Origin: Glandiceps talaboti
Taxonomy: Eukaryota; Hemichordata; Enteropneusta; Spengelidae
Assembly: GCF_964340395.1 (NCBI RefSeq)
Contig: NC_135555.1
Location: 6,788,931 to 6,850,930 of the forward strand
DNA length: 62,000 bases
Direction: 5' to 3'
Part shown: one piece after another, positions 12,471 through 25,365 of the stretch
Position numbering within the stretch: position 1 is the first letter of the stretch
Layout of the letters: the number at the start of each line of letters is the position of its first letter
The notes under the pieces: generated by a model
What the model was told of the DNA's origin: nothing
The model's input: the letters and a program-made list of their open reading frames with translations, nothing else
Database searches by the model: none
Program-made: the position numbers and the translations under genes

Positions 12471-14237
12471 AACATGCTCAATACAACAAAAGACAAACAG
12501 GAGTAACGGAATCAAGCGAAAACATGTACGTTCATTCGTCGTTTACAAATGTTCAGCAAATTGTCTTGAATCAAGGTCGTGATTCTTAGTGCCAATATAA
12601 CGTTGGTCTGTGTTTAGACTGGACATCTCAACACACATCGAATGGGAAATTCTAGCGATTGTCCGACATAGTTCAAATACAATCATATGTTGCATGGCAT
12701 TGCATCATCCGTATCCGATAGATGTTAGAATTTAGGTAAAAATGGAACAAATGAAAGGTCTTTGTTCTCAGATGATTTATCTGGGATTATTTGCCAATAT
12801 TTTGAATATTTTCACAATAGTCTGTTCAAATATTCAAATGCGCATGCGTAATGTATTAAACCATACCCCCACCCCCACCCCCGCGCCTACAGGTGTTAGA
12901 AACCAGGCCTTCAAGTACGTGTTAGAGCCGATATCTGTCGCTTTTGGAGATCAGCTATTTTTTGAAAGATTTCAAATTTACAAAATTGCCCGACTTTAAG
13001 CACTGTCAACCAGCGTACACTTTTTGAAGTGACTGGTGGTGTGTTGTAATATAAATATTTTTTCATAATCGAACAAATGAAGCTTGCCAATGATTAAATG
13101 TACATGCCTAAGTAAAAATAATTTCCCACCTTATGTATAATTGATTAGGGTTGTCTAACTTTCTATTTTTATAAAAGCTGGGAGTGGTGTTAATCAACAA
13201 TTTGGAAATAAACCAATTTTGGCATGATCAAACTAATTAATTAGGTAGTCCTTGTCACTCAAACTGTTTTGTTGTAGTTACTGTTACTACGACTTCGTTT
13301 TTGTTGTCATCAGTCAGCCGACATCTTTCCCCAGGTGTATAACTGCAATCCACTATAGCAAAATATGGGCTGGGATCTATCACTATCATGCACCTTAAAT
13401 ATATATATGTATGTAATTTACTAAACCCAAGTGTTATGGTTATTGTAGGTTGTTGGAAAGAGGTCAAAAGTTAGGGTCAAGGTTAGATTTAAGTTAATAT
13501 TATCATGTGTTCAAAATTTTCATTCAGAACTATCCTTTGGTTGGCAAATTCATCATTCAGGCATCGCTGTACAGCAGCTACCTCCGAACAAGTATTATTA
13601 CAATGCCTGCTTTCATCTAGGCTACCAAATATTAGATAAGTAAGGACGCTGTCTGACAAAACAAATCTGCCTACTGCCTCAATCACCCACAAAGCTGAAC
13701 TAACTGCAACTTGAACGTTTTTCTAAACTATTTTGATGATTTACTCGTACTATCGGATACCCTGAACAGTATTGAATCACCTGAGTGAGTAAACGTATCT
13801 GATGTCGTAGTACATAGAGTAATTAAGCCCAATCAAGTTAAAACTTTGGTCCGCACCCTATCAACACTCAAGAGGCGACCATAACTTTAACCCGTTATTG
13901 CACTGCTTAAGGACGAAATTGACCAGTCTGATTAATATTTGCAATAGTGTCTAATCGTTGGTATTTTAACAACTTTCGGTACATGTGTCGTTGTGTTGAA
14001 ACAATATAGCCAAAAAGTTACAGCTAGTGCGTCGTTAAAAAGATAGTGGTATGAGCTACTAAACGGTCCCGTGTGAAGACATAATTATTGCACTCAGGTC
14101 AAATAAAAACAATTGTGCGTTTGATAACCCGACCGCTCCTACTTTACTTAAAATGACAATGCAATTCTATTTCCATGACTGTAAAAGTTTTTGCCAAACT
14201 ATCTTTATCAATTTTTAAAATATAAATACTGTTGCAG
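12471..14237. other. Intergenic, nothing recognised
   Basis: Only short reading frames without similarity to known domains, and a short CCCCCA run near 12866. I see no gene, RNA or transposon termini. Confidence 0.6.
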
Positions 14238-14239
14238 AG

Positions 14240-14300
<61 letters not shown>

Positions 14301-14305
14301 AACAA
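14238..14305 (+). repeat. (CAA)n microsatellite
   Basis: About 22 CAA/CAG units. The poly-Thr frame over it is spurious. Confidence 0.95.
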
Positions 14306-15628
14306 AAGGAATAGAAAAAGATCAAATGAAATTTACGACCTACGCTATTTTCGAAAGACATGTTATCGGAAACAGACATTTCTTGCTTTATTTAACGTGT
14401 TTTGATGCACCACAAGGGTACAATTAAAAGAGATCTACCGCTTAGTCACGGTAACATGAGCATTTATAACACGTCGTTGCCATACAGTCCATAATTAATT
14501 GCCTTAGATCATGTTAGATAATTTGTTGAAAGTTAATCATTCATAATTCTAGCTAGGTCAGCATTATACTTAATCACCATCATACCGAGTAATCCGTCTA
14601 ATGACTCGGTTCGATGAACTTGGGCAAATTAAAAAGTGCAAATTAACATTTTTTTCATTTCAACTAAATTCCCCAAAGAATTATAGTTACACACCTGACG
14701 ACAAATGAATACTTTTGTGCAATATTTTGTGAAAATATGAACAGAAATAGTGTAAATAATTGATTATTCAATTAAACCATTGTGTTATTAATAAATACAC
14801 CAAATTTATGACTTGTTGGGTTAAAATATATAATTTTGATCATACACGTCATAGTTTTATAGTTATCTAACTTTGTCATATCTCTGGTGGTCTATAGATT
14901 TAAGATGTCAATTATGCAAATTCCCAGAGTTAGAGTCTTGTATACTAATTATCAAAAAATACATTTCCCTTTTCTTGTAGACTCTTTGATTACTCGTTCA
15001 GAAATCGAAATGTGAATCTTATACCAATAAGTTGAATATATGTCGGGGCTTTTACTATTCATTACGGCACTGTGGACAAGTTGTTGGTTTGAATTCAGTA
15101 TAGTTTTCTTGAACACTCTCATGTAAAAGTAAACTTGGGAAATCAAGGAGTATGTTTGATACAGTACTATCAGTTAGTATACAAAACCTATGTATCATTG
15201 TCGACGGCCCAGTCGGTCACTCATCAATGCCGGGTAACTTGAAGAGCGCCCTCTTTACGGTTTTTATTCATGTGCACACGCATTGAAAACTTATACATAA
15301 TAATAATAATATGTAACTAATCCACGGCACTTTTCAAGTGGATGGAAAGTATTGTTCCTGTCGCCTGATCAAAACATTGTCGTAATGTTATCATTTTTAA
15401 TTCAGTACCAGAGTAGGTGTGGTAACTTTAACGTGGACGTATTAGTCACAGCTACAGAGGTAGAACTTACGAGTAAGCCTACTCCACCTGCATGGTCAAC
15501 CAAATCGTATCAATTCTTAAATAATTTACCACAGTACATAACGTTACAGCGTGGTGCTTATGAGTTGTCGTGTTCCTATAGTTAAATATAACGTTGCACA
15601 GAATCTACTCGGAAAGAAATTATTTAAA
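14306..15628. other. Intergenic, nothing recognised
   Basis: AT-rich with short frames only. Confidence 0.6.
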
Positions 15629-16180
15629 CAATAATGTACGCCCTCCCAGCCCATAATGGACGAAAGCAAACTTTGAACGACATAATGGGCGAGGCGACAG
15701 CCGAGCCCATTATGGAGTGCAAAGTTTGCTTGAGTCCATTATGGACTGGGAGGACGTACATTATTGTTATTATTTTATAGTTTTGCCAATTCCAGTGAAT
15801 TTGTAGACCGAGAAACGCAAAACAACGTATAATATACACAGCGCTGAACATCGTCTGCCATGTTCGGCCCGGAAGCTGAATACTAATCATAGCGACACAC
15901 GTACGTACACGTACACACACACATACACTCCAATGAACTGCTGTGAACACAAATTTGTTTCATGAATGCGTTGTATTTTTAAACAGTGGAAATGACAATC
16001 ATAAGTAACATCATGCATTTCGAAAAAATACCTAGGCGTATGAAGAAACAGAACAAATAAGCTTGTATTGTTATGCTCGTTCCGGGGCCACGATGCCCAA
16101 TAACGGAGTACATTATCAGTAATAATGTACAGCGATGACGTCACAAAATTCACTGGAATTGGTAATGCTATAATATAATT
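15629..16180. mobile_element. Nested foldback element with a near-perfect hairpin
   Basis: 15629-15765 is a hairpin: CAATAATGTACGCCCTCCCA and GCCCATAATGGACG on the left, GTCCATTATGGACTGGGAGG and ACGTACATTATTG on the right. A second inverted pair lies outside it: CCAATTCCAGTGAATT at about 15784 against AATTCACTGGAATTGG at about 16147, with TATTTTATAG / CTATAATATA beyond. I read this as a composite MITE-like element without coding capacity; its exact ends are uncertain. Confidence 0.6.
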
Positions 16181-16265
16181 ACAATTATTGTATCAATATA
16201 TTGATCTTGAGTGGCAATAATATAACCCGCCCTCATGCGGTCAGGCGATATAAGACCCCCAGTGA

Positions 16266-16613
16266 TGCCTAACAAAATTATGTGGTTCTGATTACATTCA
16301 ATTTTAGAATAGGGTGGGGTAGGTAGACTTTATTTTATTTTATTTTAATTTTTTTCATGTGTGAATGGTTAGTTTTCCATATGGTCTCTGTGCTATTGGT
16401 TTCTTCCCATCAGATGTACAGTCATTACAGATTGCATTGGAAGAACAGTTTGATATTGTCTTTTCAAGTTGATGTCAGTTTCCGCATCCTCTATTTCTTG
16501 CGAGACTTCACAATTTTAGTGATTTCATTTTTTTCTACGTAAAAAAAGTTTAGGGTCGGCAGTGAAAAATTAGGTGGGTTCGGGTAACCGGAATCAAGCA
16601 ATCATTTTAGGCC
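16266..16613 (+). mobile_element. Harbinger-like MITE, copy 2
   Basis: A 348 bp copy of the element at 4949-5325 in the same orientation, with ends GCCTAACAAAATTATGTGG and TCATTTTAGGC. The flanking triplet is TGA on both sides (16263-16265, 16614-16616), one base off the TTA consensus of the other two copies. Internal sequence such as TAGGTAGACTTTATTTTATT and GAGACTTCACAATTTTAG parallels copy 1. Confidence 0.7.
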
Positions 16614-16616
16614 TGA

Positions 16617-18643
16617 ATGTCAATAGCTTATTTTCTGTCTTCATTATAGTTACCCGCATCGAGCAAGGCTTTATTGTCTGTTCGCATTACAAACCCTATA
16701 GACACGTGACATTATAATCACGTTTATCTTTTCGTTAGATAACACATAGCTGACAGTTTTCTAAATAATTTACTCAACTACATGAATTAATTTCGAAACT
16801 TAAAATTAGTTTGATTGTCAAAATGCCCAGAGACAGGCGTATCATAGACAGACGGTGTCACCCTAGGCCTCATTGACGCTTTGTTACCGGAATAACAATG
16901 GACAATATAAAGGTCTCCCCTTTACGTACGTAGGTACGAGTTCTTTCTCTTTCGTGATCAATAGCGTTATTTTAAAGAGGTCGTCGACCACTGATATGGG
17001 GATCAATGTCACAAGAAAGCGGGTGGGTGAAACGACAATGAAACCTTGAGTTTGAATCCCGGGGGATACACCCTTATTTGAGTCTCTATAGTTGTCCACG
17101 TTTAAGTATACGTATGTGTGCCGCCCTTTTGGGTGCGTTTTGCTAGCCCTTGGCTTTGGTCTAAACTGGGTCTGTTTTTCTCGAGCTGAGTTTAAAACGG
17201 GGTCCACTTTGCATTATTTTTTATTTTCCTTGGTCTAAAATGTGGTCCATTGTCCTTTACCAAATCATAACTGCCATCAATTGCCCCAAAATGTTGCCTC
17301 CTAAGGAAAATGTATTAAGATCTAAACTTTCATCTTTTAGAAACCTGTAATGGTCTAAAATGGGGTACTGATTTTTGGTCTAATTGGGTCTAAAATGAGG
17401 CCTGGGGTTTCCATAACTGGCCACACACCTACTTCCAGAGCTGGTCAGTGGTACCGCCCCCTGGGTTTGAATACCAAAAGACCCTACCTAGCCTCCCCAA
17501 TAAAAACTTTCAATGGGTCACATGATATATAATGTGTGCTTTGACATGACATGCTGAACATTGGACGGTAACTTAGACAAATCTCTTAGATTGACTCACA
17601 CGTGCACGTTTTGACTCTAAATAACGTCATTGATTCTGTCTACCGATACCGTACGTTATCATTAAGGTTTGTTGAACACGTCAGCGGGATTACACAGCTT
17701 CTGAATGAGAGAAAAGGTATGTACATCCACAGAGTATCACCCATGTGACACTCCTTTAGTACACCTACATGTATCTGTTTCACTCTGTTGTCCTTGACCA
17801 CAGCCCCTCTATTTACGTTTCCAGGGGGACTGTGTCTAGACCATATACATCGGAATGAACTACTAACATATGTACAGGGCCTATGTTTTGACTCAGTGTC
17901 TCGATATTCTAGTAATTCTTCTTTCTTTGTATACTTGGATGTTTTCAATTTGTGTTTTACAAAGCGGTTCAACCGCCCCCCCCCCCCCACTGATCACTGA
18001 TTAACATAGCTTTGGTCCAAGATTTAACTCCCATATCGACAACAAATGTGGAGCGATTGTGGTGATAGAAGACATCTTCTACCTTCAGATCAAGGTACTC
18101 GACTATAATACATCCACAATGGTACCACAGGACTAGTACTACCAGTAAACGCACGTCACTGTCATACCCGAGTACATTGATATATGACAAGTATTATATG
18201 GTTTAGAATAGCCAACGGTTGATGTCACCAATTAACTGTTGTATGATTTAGTTTAATTATGTCAACAAAAGATTTCATTATGAGTGACTGCCTGTCATCA
18301 TTTAACGTTCACATCAAAATTGCACAATGCACCAGCCAGAATCTTTATTAAACATATTAACAAGATTCGAATTATATTGTGTGATATAGTTGAAAGGGAT
18401 GTCTGAACCACTGCTTGCTGCCATTCTGTCAAATCTTAACGGCAATGGAATATAATAAGTTAATTAATAATGACAACGTTTTGAACAAAACAATCTCAAC
18501 ATTTAATAAATGTATTTTTCGATACCTACTAGGAGTTATTTTGTGCTAAATGGCTTCTTACTCATGTGCAAGGAAGCAATCAGAATCATGGTGGCCACTG
18601 ACAAATAATGTATAAGGACAAATGAAATGGTGATTATATCACA
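16617..18643. other. Intergenic; degenerate GGTCTAAA repeats at about 17140-17405
   Basis: No gene seen. Between 17140 and 17405 the motif GGTCTAAAxTGGGGTC recurs about six times at irregular spacing. A C10 run is at about 17977-17989. Reading frames here have no recognisable domains. Confidence 0.5.
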
Positions 18644-18815
18644 ATAAAAGTGGCCATATGGATGAGGATTGGGTATTATTTTGGTTATTAAAAAAATTAT
18701 GGCTTCCTACCTACTTGAAATCAAAGTGAAACAAGATAGACCAAGCTCGTGTTTGTAATTCAATACATTGCCCAAAGTAAAACGAAAATGTGTGTAAAAA
18801 AAAAAAAAAAGTTTA
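18644..18815 (+). mobile_element. Diverged half-copy of the foldback at 6420-6740
   Basis: AAAGTGGCCATATGGATGAG and the following GGATT, TTCCTACTTGAAA and GTGTTTGTAA blocks match the left arm and centre of the intronic foldback element in gene 1. The opposing arm is absent or too diverged to see. Confidence 0.5.
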
Positions 18816-19941
18816 TTTCATAATATTATGTATTTAGATTCATGCTATATCTAAACAACATTGCCAAATAACAGGAGGAAGGTTCAGTGTTAGAGCATGA
18901 GGAAACTAGAGTGCCCTACTACTACAATCAAAGTATAATTCAACTTTTAATTAATTTGCTATTAAAGTGTATTGATTTTCTCTTGATGTAACAGAGTATC
19001 TGTAAAGTGTCAGTCTGTCGTCACGACACGTGACTGACGCAGTGCCTAGTCGTTTCAGACCACAAACTTTCTCAGTCACGATCACACATCAAAAAGTCGT
19101 TCACTACAACCTTTTAAACATAAACCAGCAAAGTTATAAAGAAAGTCTGTCGTGGTATAGCAAGTCGAGTGGGACGAAGTGATTGTGGTGATTTGTTGAA
19201 ACCGCTTGGTCGACTTTACAGAATCACCGTGGTTTATTACTGATAGAGGAAGGGGCGAATTCTTTTACATGTGTTAATGTACGTATAGTCCAGTATGCCT
19301 ATAAGCTAGGCAGTGACCAGTTCTGCTACAATTGCCCATCCTCATCAATGAGTTTACCTATGACTTATTTCCATAATCGTGGTTTTAACAACATTTACCA
19401 AATAAACAATCATTTTTAACAAAAAGGATGTAAACCATTTTAATTTACTAACATTTCTACGATCAAATTCACACCACATGCTGACGCTGGACGAAATTTT
19501 GTCCGCGAACATTGTACACGAATTTTCAGGGACATTAGATATTCATTATTTTGTAGGATATTCACGATTCACTGCGTGTATTAGTGCGCTAAGCTTCATT
19601 ATATTATGTCATATACAATGGCTAGACGAGAACATTTATGTTTATCTGTGTGCAATAGAAGAAGAAAGAAAAGCTTTTACAGTCTGGATTACGTATGGTA
19701 CTTTCTGTACGGTACTCACCAACCCTTTCTGTCTTTCATATATACCCCAAACGCGCTAAATAGTCTTAGATACAATCACACCGAAATAACCATGGAGTTA
19801 TAAAGCCTAAACCTCGATAGCATAATACATAGTTGTATAACTAGTTGAGAGTTCAGTGTATTGTTTTAATCAACACGAAGTCACATATGGTAATTCATCG
19901 CCGGGCGGGGATTGGACGATTGAATCGGACGGATACATTAC
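18816..19941. other. Intergenic, nothing recognised
   Basis: A 93-codon + strand frame at 19478-19759 shows no recognisable domain and has no supporting splice structure. Confidence 0.5.
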
Positions 19942-20129
19942 TAAGGGACCGGACAGAATTTACGGCAGAGGGGGGGCCTGGGGAGAAATTGGGGGGGCCA
20001 TGAAAAAAACGGGAGGCTTGAAGGGGGGGCCATGAAAATTCTCATGGTTTGAAAGGGGGGGCCGCGAAATATTTTGTCATTGAAAAAAATTAATATGTTA
20101 GAAAATTTAGCATTGCATGAGATAGCACT

Positions 20130-20241
<112 letters not shown>

Positions 20242-20267
20242 TTGGTAGTACTGGAACTCTTTCTTGG

Positions 20268-20308
20268 GTGTAACTCGGAGTTTCACGCATATTGCGATCA
20301 TCAGACAC
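20268..20308 (-). ncRNA. Type I hammerhead ribozyme HHR-1, - copy
   Basis: Mirror copy of the ribozyme at 20323-20363 in the other arm of the palindrome, with identical core, stems and predicted GUU cleavage site on the - strand. Confidence 0.85.
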
Positions 20309-20322
20309 TCATCATCATCAGA

Positions 20323-20363
20323 GTGTCTGATGATCGCAATATGCGTGAAACTCCGAGTTACAC
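20323..20363 (+). ncRNA. Type I hammerhead ribozyme HHR-1, + copy
   Basis: Stem I GUGU (20323-20326) pairs with ACAC (20360-20363). The core CUGAUGA is at 20327-20333. Stem II is CGCA/UGCG with an AUA loop (20335-20345). GAA at 20347-20349 is followed by stem III ACU/AGU (20350-20352, 20356-20358) around the loop CCG. The predicted cleavage site is after U20359 (GUU). All invariant core bases are present. A 3 bp stem III is short but usual for retroelement hammerheads, which often act as dimers. Self-cleavage itself is inferred. Confidence 0.85.
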
Positions 20364-20450
20364 CCAAGAAAGAGTTCCAGTACTACCAAAACTATTACGC
20401 TCTGCCACTGCGGTATAGAGCACTGTCTTAGCAGATTGATACTCACCGAG

Positions 20451-20452
<2 letters not shown>

Positions 20453-20540
<88 letters not shown>
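20453..20540. repeat. (TA)n array 2
   Basis: About 44 TA units between the two ribozyme palindromes. Confidence 0.98.
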
Positions 20541-20544
<4 letters not shown>

Positions 20545-20578
20545 GTTTTGAAAATTTGAACCAAATTATATGCTATAG

Positions 20579-20627
20579 ACCCTACAGAACTGTTTCGTGA
20601 GGTGCGTAGTCCTCACTCATCAGGGGT
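20579..20627 (-). ncRNA. Type I hammerhead ribozyme HHR-2, - copy
   Basis: Mirror copy in the left arm of palindrome 2, with the same core, stem II, stem III and GUA cleavage site on the - strand. Confidence 0.9.
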
Positions 20628-20875
20628 AGAATGGAATAACATAAAATTATTCCATTCTACCCCAATCTGATTAAAATCCGATGTAGATGTCGGCTAATCG
20701 TGCATTGCTATCTTACCATCGTTATTTAGCTTGAATTGACCTTCGTAGTAGAGGAGGCGATCAGGCTAAAAACGTAAACATCTACTACGAAGGTCAATTC
20801 AAGCTAAATAACGATGGTAAGATAGCAATGCACGATTAGCCGACATCTACATCGGATTTTAATCAGATTGATTCT

Positions 20876-20924
20876 ACCCCTGATGAGTGAGGACTACGCA
20901 CCTCACGAAACAGTTCTGTAGGGT
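20876..20924 (+). ncRNA. Type I hammerhead ribozyme HHR-2, + copy
   Basis: Stem I ACCC (20876-20879) pairs with GGGU (20921-20924). CUGAUGA is at 20880-20886. Stem II GUGAGG/CCUCAC (20887-20892, 20901-20906) has an 8-base loop. GAA at 20907-20909 is followed by stem III ACA/UGU (20910-20912, 20917-20919) and loop GUUC. The predicted cleavage is after A20920 (GUA). Core identical to HHR-1 while all stems differ, which is compensated covariation and the strongest sign of a real ribozyme. Confidence 0.9.
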
Positions 20925-21022
20925 CTATAGCATATAATTTGGTTCAAATTTTCAAAACCTGTATATAATTCGCTCTACTACCCGTATTGAGCACTTTTAT
21001 GTGGTTTTATCTACATCCAGTC

Positions 21023-21143
<121 letters not shown>

Positions 21144-21264
21144 AAGTCAGTGGTAAGATTTGTCCGTAGTACAGTGCTCGATACGTCTGCACGCAGAGCG
21201 GATATATATATATATACTAGCATAGGACCTGATTTAGATAGGTGTTTTATTTCTTTCCTTGACA

Positions 21265-21498
21265 CTATTCTTGAGTTTCACTCTCAGACTCACTAGAGTC
21301 TGAAGATGTGAGGCAAGACTTGTCTTTCTTTCTATCTAAAACCAGTGAAATTAAACTATTTCCCTCCTCAGAATCATCAAATGCATCTATCTGTACTAAA
21401 TATTGTAAAGCATTTAGATGTCTGCGTGGTGTTAAGTGTTTTTTCATCAGTGACTTTGCACTAACTTTGGTAGTTGCCTTCTGGCCGTATATACTCAT
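21265..21498 (-). pseudogene. Possible coding remnant inside transposon A
   Basis: A 77-codon frame with a basic start (KSLMKKHLTPRRHLNALQYL) and an acidic Ser/Glu tail (SSDSSESESETQE). It resembles in style, not in sequence, the acidic tail encoded in transposon B (28870-29075). I do not recognise the protein; it may be the 3' end of an element gene. Confidence 0.3.
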
Positions 21499-22441
21499 CT
21501 GATCACTGTACAGTGTATTGAATACAATTCTGAATTTGCTGTCCCCATCATGAAGTCACAAATGCCTGACACTATAGGTTTAAATATGTATGGTTTTGGA
21601 ACTGAAAGCATATTGATTACATCTAAGTATTCCACAACATTCTGAATTTCTTTGCACTTTCATGAAGTCACAAATGTCTTACATTTACATGTGTATTGGT
21701 AATGCATTTGGTGTAGGAAAGTGAAAGCTATATTTGTCAGACCTCAGTGTGCATAAAATCCTTAGTTTGCTAGCACTTCATGACATCACAAATGTCTGAC
21801 ATTAGATAGTTATTGTGTTATGAGTATAAATAGATATTTGAATACACTATGTAGGTGATGTGATGTCCTTAGATACTCCCCACAAATGTCCCCACTACAG
21901 TTTTTCAGAAATCACGCATGTGAATGTGTGTTTACTCTGTGTCTGTGTTTCTGTGTATGTATCAGTGAATGACGGTTAAAACCACCACATCAAATGCCTA
22001 GGTATTAAGTGATGACTACGTATGGTGTCTAGTTGGGAAATAAACAAGATTATACCACATGTGTATGATTACATGTATGGTCAAAATGTTTTATTTTGTT
22101 TTGTTTTCTAAAAAACTTCCTCTACAACTACTAAGTTGTTTGGGCTGAAATAGTAACATAATAGTAGTACCAAAAGAAATATTACAGTTGTGCTACAGTA
22201 ACAAAAAAATTTGTACTCTTTTTAGTTATTGTAGGGGGCAGGATATTGTGCACTTTTTTCTTTTTTTTTCTTTTTTTTTTTTTTTTGGGGGGGGGGGCCA
22301 TGAAATTTTTATACTTTTGAAAGGGGGGGCTGTGAAATTTTGGTCACAGTGGATGGGGGGGGGCCAGGAAAAAAAAACAAGTCAGAGATAATTTCTCCCC
22401 AGGCCCCCCCCCCCCTGCCGTAAATTCTGTCCGGTCCCTAA

Positions 22442-24382
22442 GTGCTTCCACATTCAGCCGCTACATATTTCAACATAATACGCAGCCTTCAGTTTCTCAA
22501 AAGGTGACTGCATGAACCAACCATGGGGTAACAATGACCGTATTTTAGTTAGGTAAAGCACGTCTATTAACTTGGGCATTGGCGTCTGATTTACTAAAGA
22601 AATATGGGTCAACTTGACCTAGACTTCCTTTAAAAGTAGAGTCTTTTTCCATACTTAATTTGAATACTATACCTTGTAAAAATAAACACACTACTGCCAG
22701 CGTGTCCTCATATGTGAAATAATTACCCGAGTGGTTGATTGTACTGTGAAGCAGCCTGATTTGGGTGAACGCGAAAACCGGCCTTGTGGAATTGAGAGCG
22801 ACTTGAAAAAACACACCAAAAAAATGCAGGACAACATATCTTTACATAGACTAAAAGAGAATTGCAAACTCAAAATATTTGAAGATTTATGAGACTGAAA
22901 CATCTGCCAAGGGACTTATGCCAGTCTAACCTTAGCATTGACAGATTAACCTCTTAAACTTCCCCAACTATAAAATCTTTTTGTGGTCAGCCAGTATTGT
23001 TGGAAAGGATAAACTGCACACAAGACGATGTATGTGGTATAACTGGAACCGTAGACTTTATTTATCAAAGCCCTGATGCCCTCACTCCAAGACCAGGGCC
23101 AGGAGCTGACAGATGCTCACAGCTCCGCGGTCCCAGAGCCAAGTCCTGAATCTGCGACGCTATGGTCATTACAATAATTAAATCACAATAATTCACGCAT
23201 ATGCGACGAGCCTCCTAAGATAGAAATAGGTCATGCATAAGGACAAAAAACACTATTACATCTCCAGACATACGTTGTTAATGTACCTATTGTCTAGAAA
23301 CACATGTGAGCTACTACAATAACATATATTCATTTATCTCCCCTTATACCTCCATGATTTCTCTGACTAGGTGTTTGGCGACATGTATAAACAGTGACAT
23401 GTCAGAACCCAAACACAGAAATTACAAATTCATGACACAACCATGGTGAGTTACTATGACCAAATACTCCAAGCTCTGACAATTTACTTTGTCTTTTACT
23501 TCAGGCATCACACTACTAAACGTTCATTCGGATGCTAATTCGGTATGATATTTTCGGAAAGAGAAAAGTAGTGCCATTGCACGGAAATCAGATTGTTGAT
23601 AACGTGCTTGCTGCTCTCTGTGTTGCATGCAATGTACTTGGAACAGTCCATTGAATCTCGGACGACTAGAAGCTGCAAATAGACTAGTCTGACTCTCTAA
23701 ATAGCCATTGTGACTGAGGCAATAATACTTGGGGTAAACCTTAGGCTTTAGTCAAAATAGTTGTTTTGGTAACAAGTCGTGTAGTTTTACTCCTTGTCTT
23801 CCTGCAGTACACAATGACGACCGGGAGTGACATACTGGGTTGGAATGTCAAGAAAGCTTCCACAACTGATTGAACTTAAATTTCATTTTTTTTCAGCGTC
23901 CTGCAGCTGTTGAATACGTGTAACTACAATCAGGAGGTCTGCGCCCTAAAATTGGAATCGAGGTGACTGATCATGTGGTCATCAACAATCCTTGGATACC
24001 TGGTCCACTGAATTTTGAACGACTCAAATGACCTTGTTAAGCTTCTAGGATACTTTGAGACTTGATTACGCGTGATTCACAGAAGGTGCCGGAACTAAAG
24101 CCTTAATGCTTATCGGGTAAGTACGTATACACGTAGCATGACTTACTGTATGTAACCGGGCCATGGATGAAATAGTGGAGTACATGTTGTACATCCATGC
24201 TGTAGTTTACGTGTGATATTGAATTACATATACCAACAAAATGAATCAATTCACCTTGCAAAATAGCCCCCAGAAACTTGTCTTTGTGTCACTAACTAAA
24301 AAGCGCTCCACTGTAGAGAGCTTCTCTAACACCTATTTATGTAATAAAAACCATAAAATTAATGTACGTCAAAACAAGTCCC
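22442..24382. other. Intergenic, nothing recognised
   Basis: Moderate GC with short frames only. No splice-supported exons, RNA genes or repeat termini were found. Confidence 0.55.
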
Positions 24383-24385
24383 TTA

Positions 24386-24757
24386 GGCCAAATAAAAACA
24401 AAGTTGTTTGGTTCCGGTTACCCGACCCCACCTAGTTTTTCAAGCCGACCCTAAACTTTTACTTTACGTATTCGAGAATAATAATAATAAAATCGCGAAA
24501 ATTGTGAACTCTCGCAAGAAATAGTGGGTGCGAAAACTGACATCAACTTAAAAAGACAATTCTTCCAATCTGTAATGGTTGTACATCTGATAGGAAGAAA
24601 TAAACAACACATAGACCATGTGGAAAACAATGGAAAACCTGAACTAGACACTCACACAGAAAAAATATATAATAAAATGAAATAAAATAAAAAATCTACC
24701 AACCCCACCTATTTAAAAATTGAATGTAATCGGTACCACACAACTTTTTTTTACGCC
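24386..24757 (-). mobile_element. Harbinger-like MITE, copy 3
   Basis: A 372 bp reverse-oriented copy of the element at 4949-5325, flanked by TTA at 24383-24385 and 24758-24760. Inverted ends are GGCCAAATAAAAACAAAGTT and AACTTTTTTTTACGCC. Internal blocks such as GACCCCACCTAGTTTTTC and TCCAATCTGTAATGG are complements of copy 1. Confidence 0.78.
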
Positions 24758-25365
24758 TTAGCTACTTACAAAATATTTCCTATTTATATTTTTCGATTCA
24801 TTTAATACACTGTGACTCTGAATACTAATACAAGTCTAAGATCGTGAATACATACATGTATAGAGCGTATATTTTATGTGCCTACCTTTTCAGAACGGGC
24901 GTAGTAAAACTAGTTTACTTGTATATGTACATAAACACACAGTTCCACTGTCCATTGTTACAGTATAGTTCAGCTCTCAGAAGGCCTTACACTATATTGT
25001 AGGTCATCGACTGTGAACATGCAAGTTCTTTTCACTGGGAAGTTGTAATTGGCAATCAGATTACAGAATTCGAATGAAAAATAACCTTGCTGGTCAACTT
25101 TGAAGCTGGCAACTTTCCCGTACAAACATAACGTTATAACTATATCAACAATGACTCAATTCAAGCACTATCGAACAAATATATGTCCATGTACACAGTT
25201 TAGTGAATATTTTTTACTACATTACAAAACTGGTACAGGTATGAGTTTGTCATTAGCTACCTAGATGGACAGCTTTTGATAAGTGCGCACATTGTCTACG
25301 ATATAGCTTCACTACATCATATATATACCACAGCCATTGCCATTCCAGATTATAGTAGGAGTCGG

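Larger units (their letters stand above)
20541..20963. mobile_element. Palindromic retroelement fragment 2 with paired hammerheads
   Basis: Left arm 20541-20752 (starts ACAGGTTTTGAAAATTTGAA) and right arm 20780-20963 (ends TTCAAAACCTGT) are complementary, separated by a spacer of about 27 bases. The left arm holds an extra small foldback (about 20627-20655, GGAATAACATAAAATTATTCC), so the arms are not just an assembly mirror. Each arm carries one hammerhead. After 20963 a GCTCT...GAGCAC motif resembles the sequence after palindrome 1, implying a common element family. Confidence 0.75.

Noticed and set aside
11774-12589. Overlapping 114-175 codon + strand frames
   Set aside because: All come from the 38-bp minisatellite in different frames; no splice signals or non-repeat domain.
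19478-19759. 93-codon hydrophobic frame that could be a membrane protein
   Set aside because: No conserved domain, splice sites or neighbouring exons; length is within chance for AT-rich DNA.
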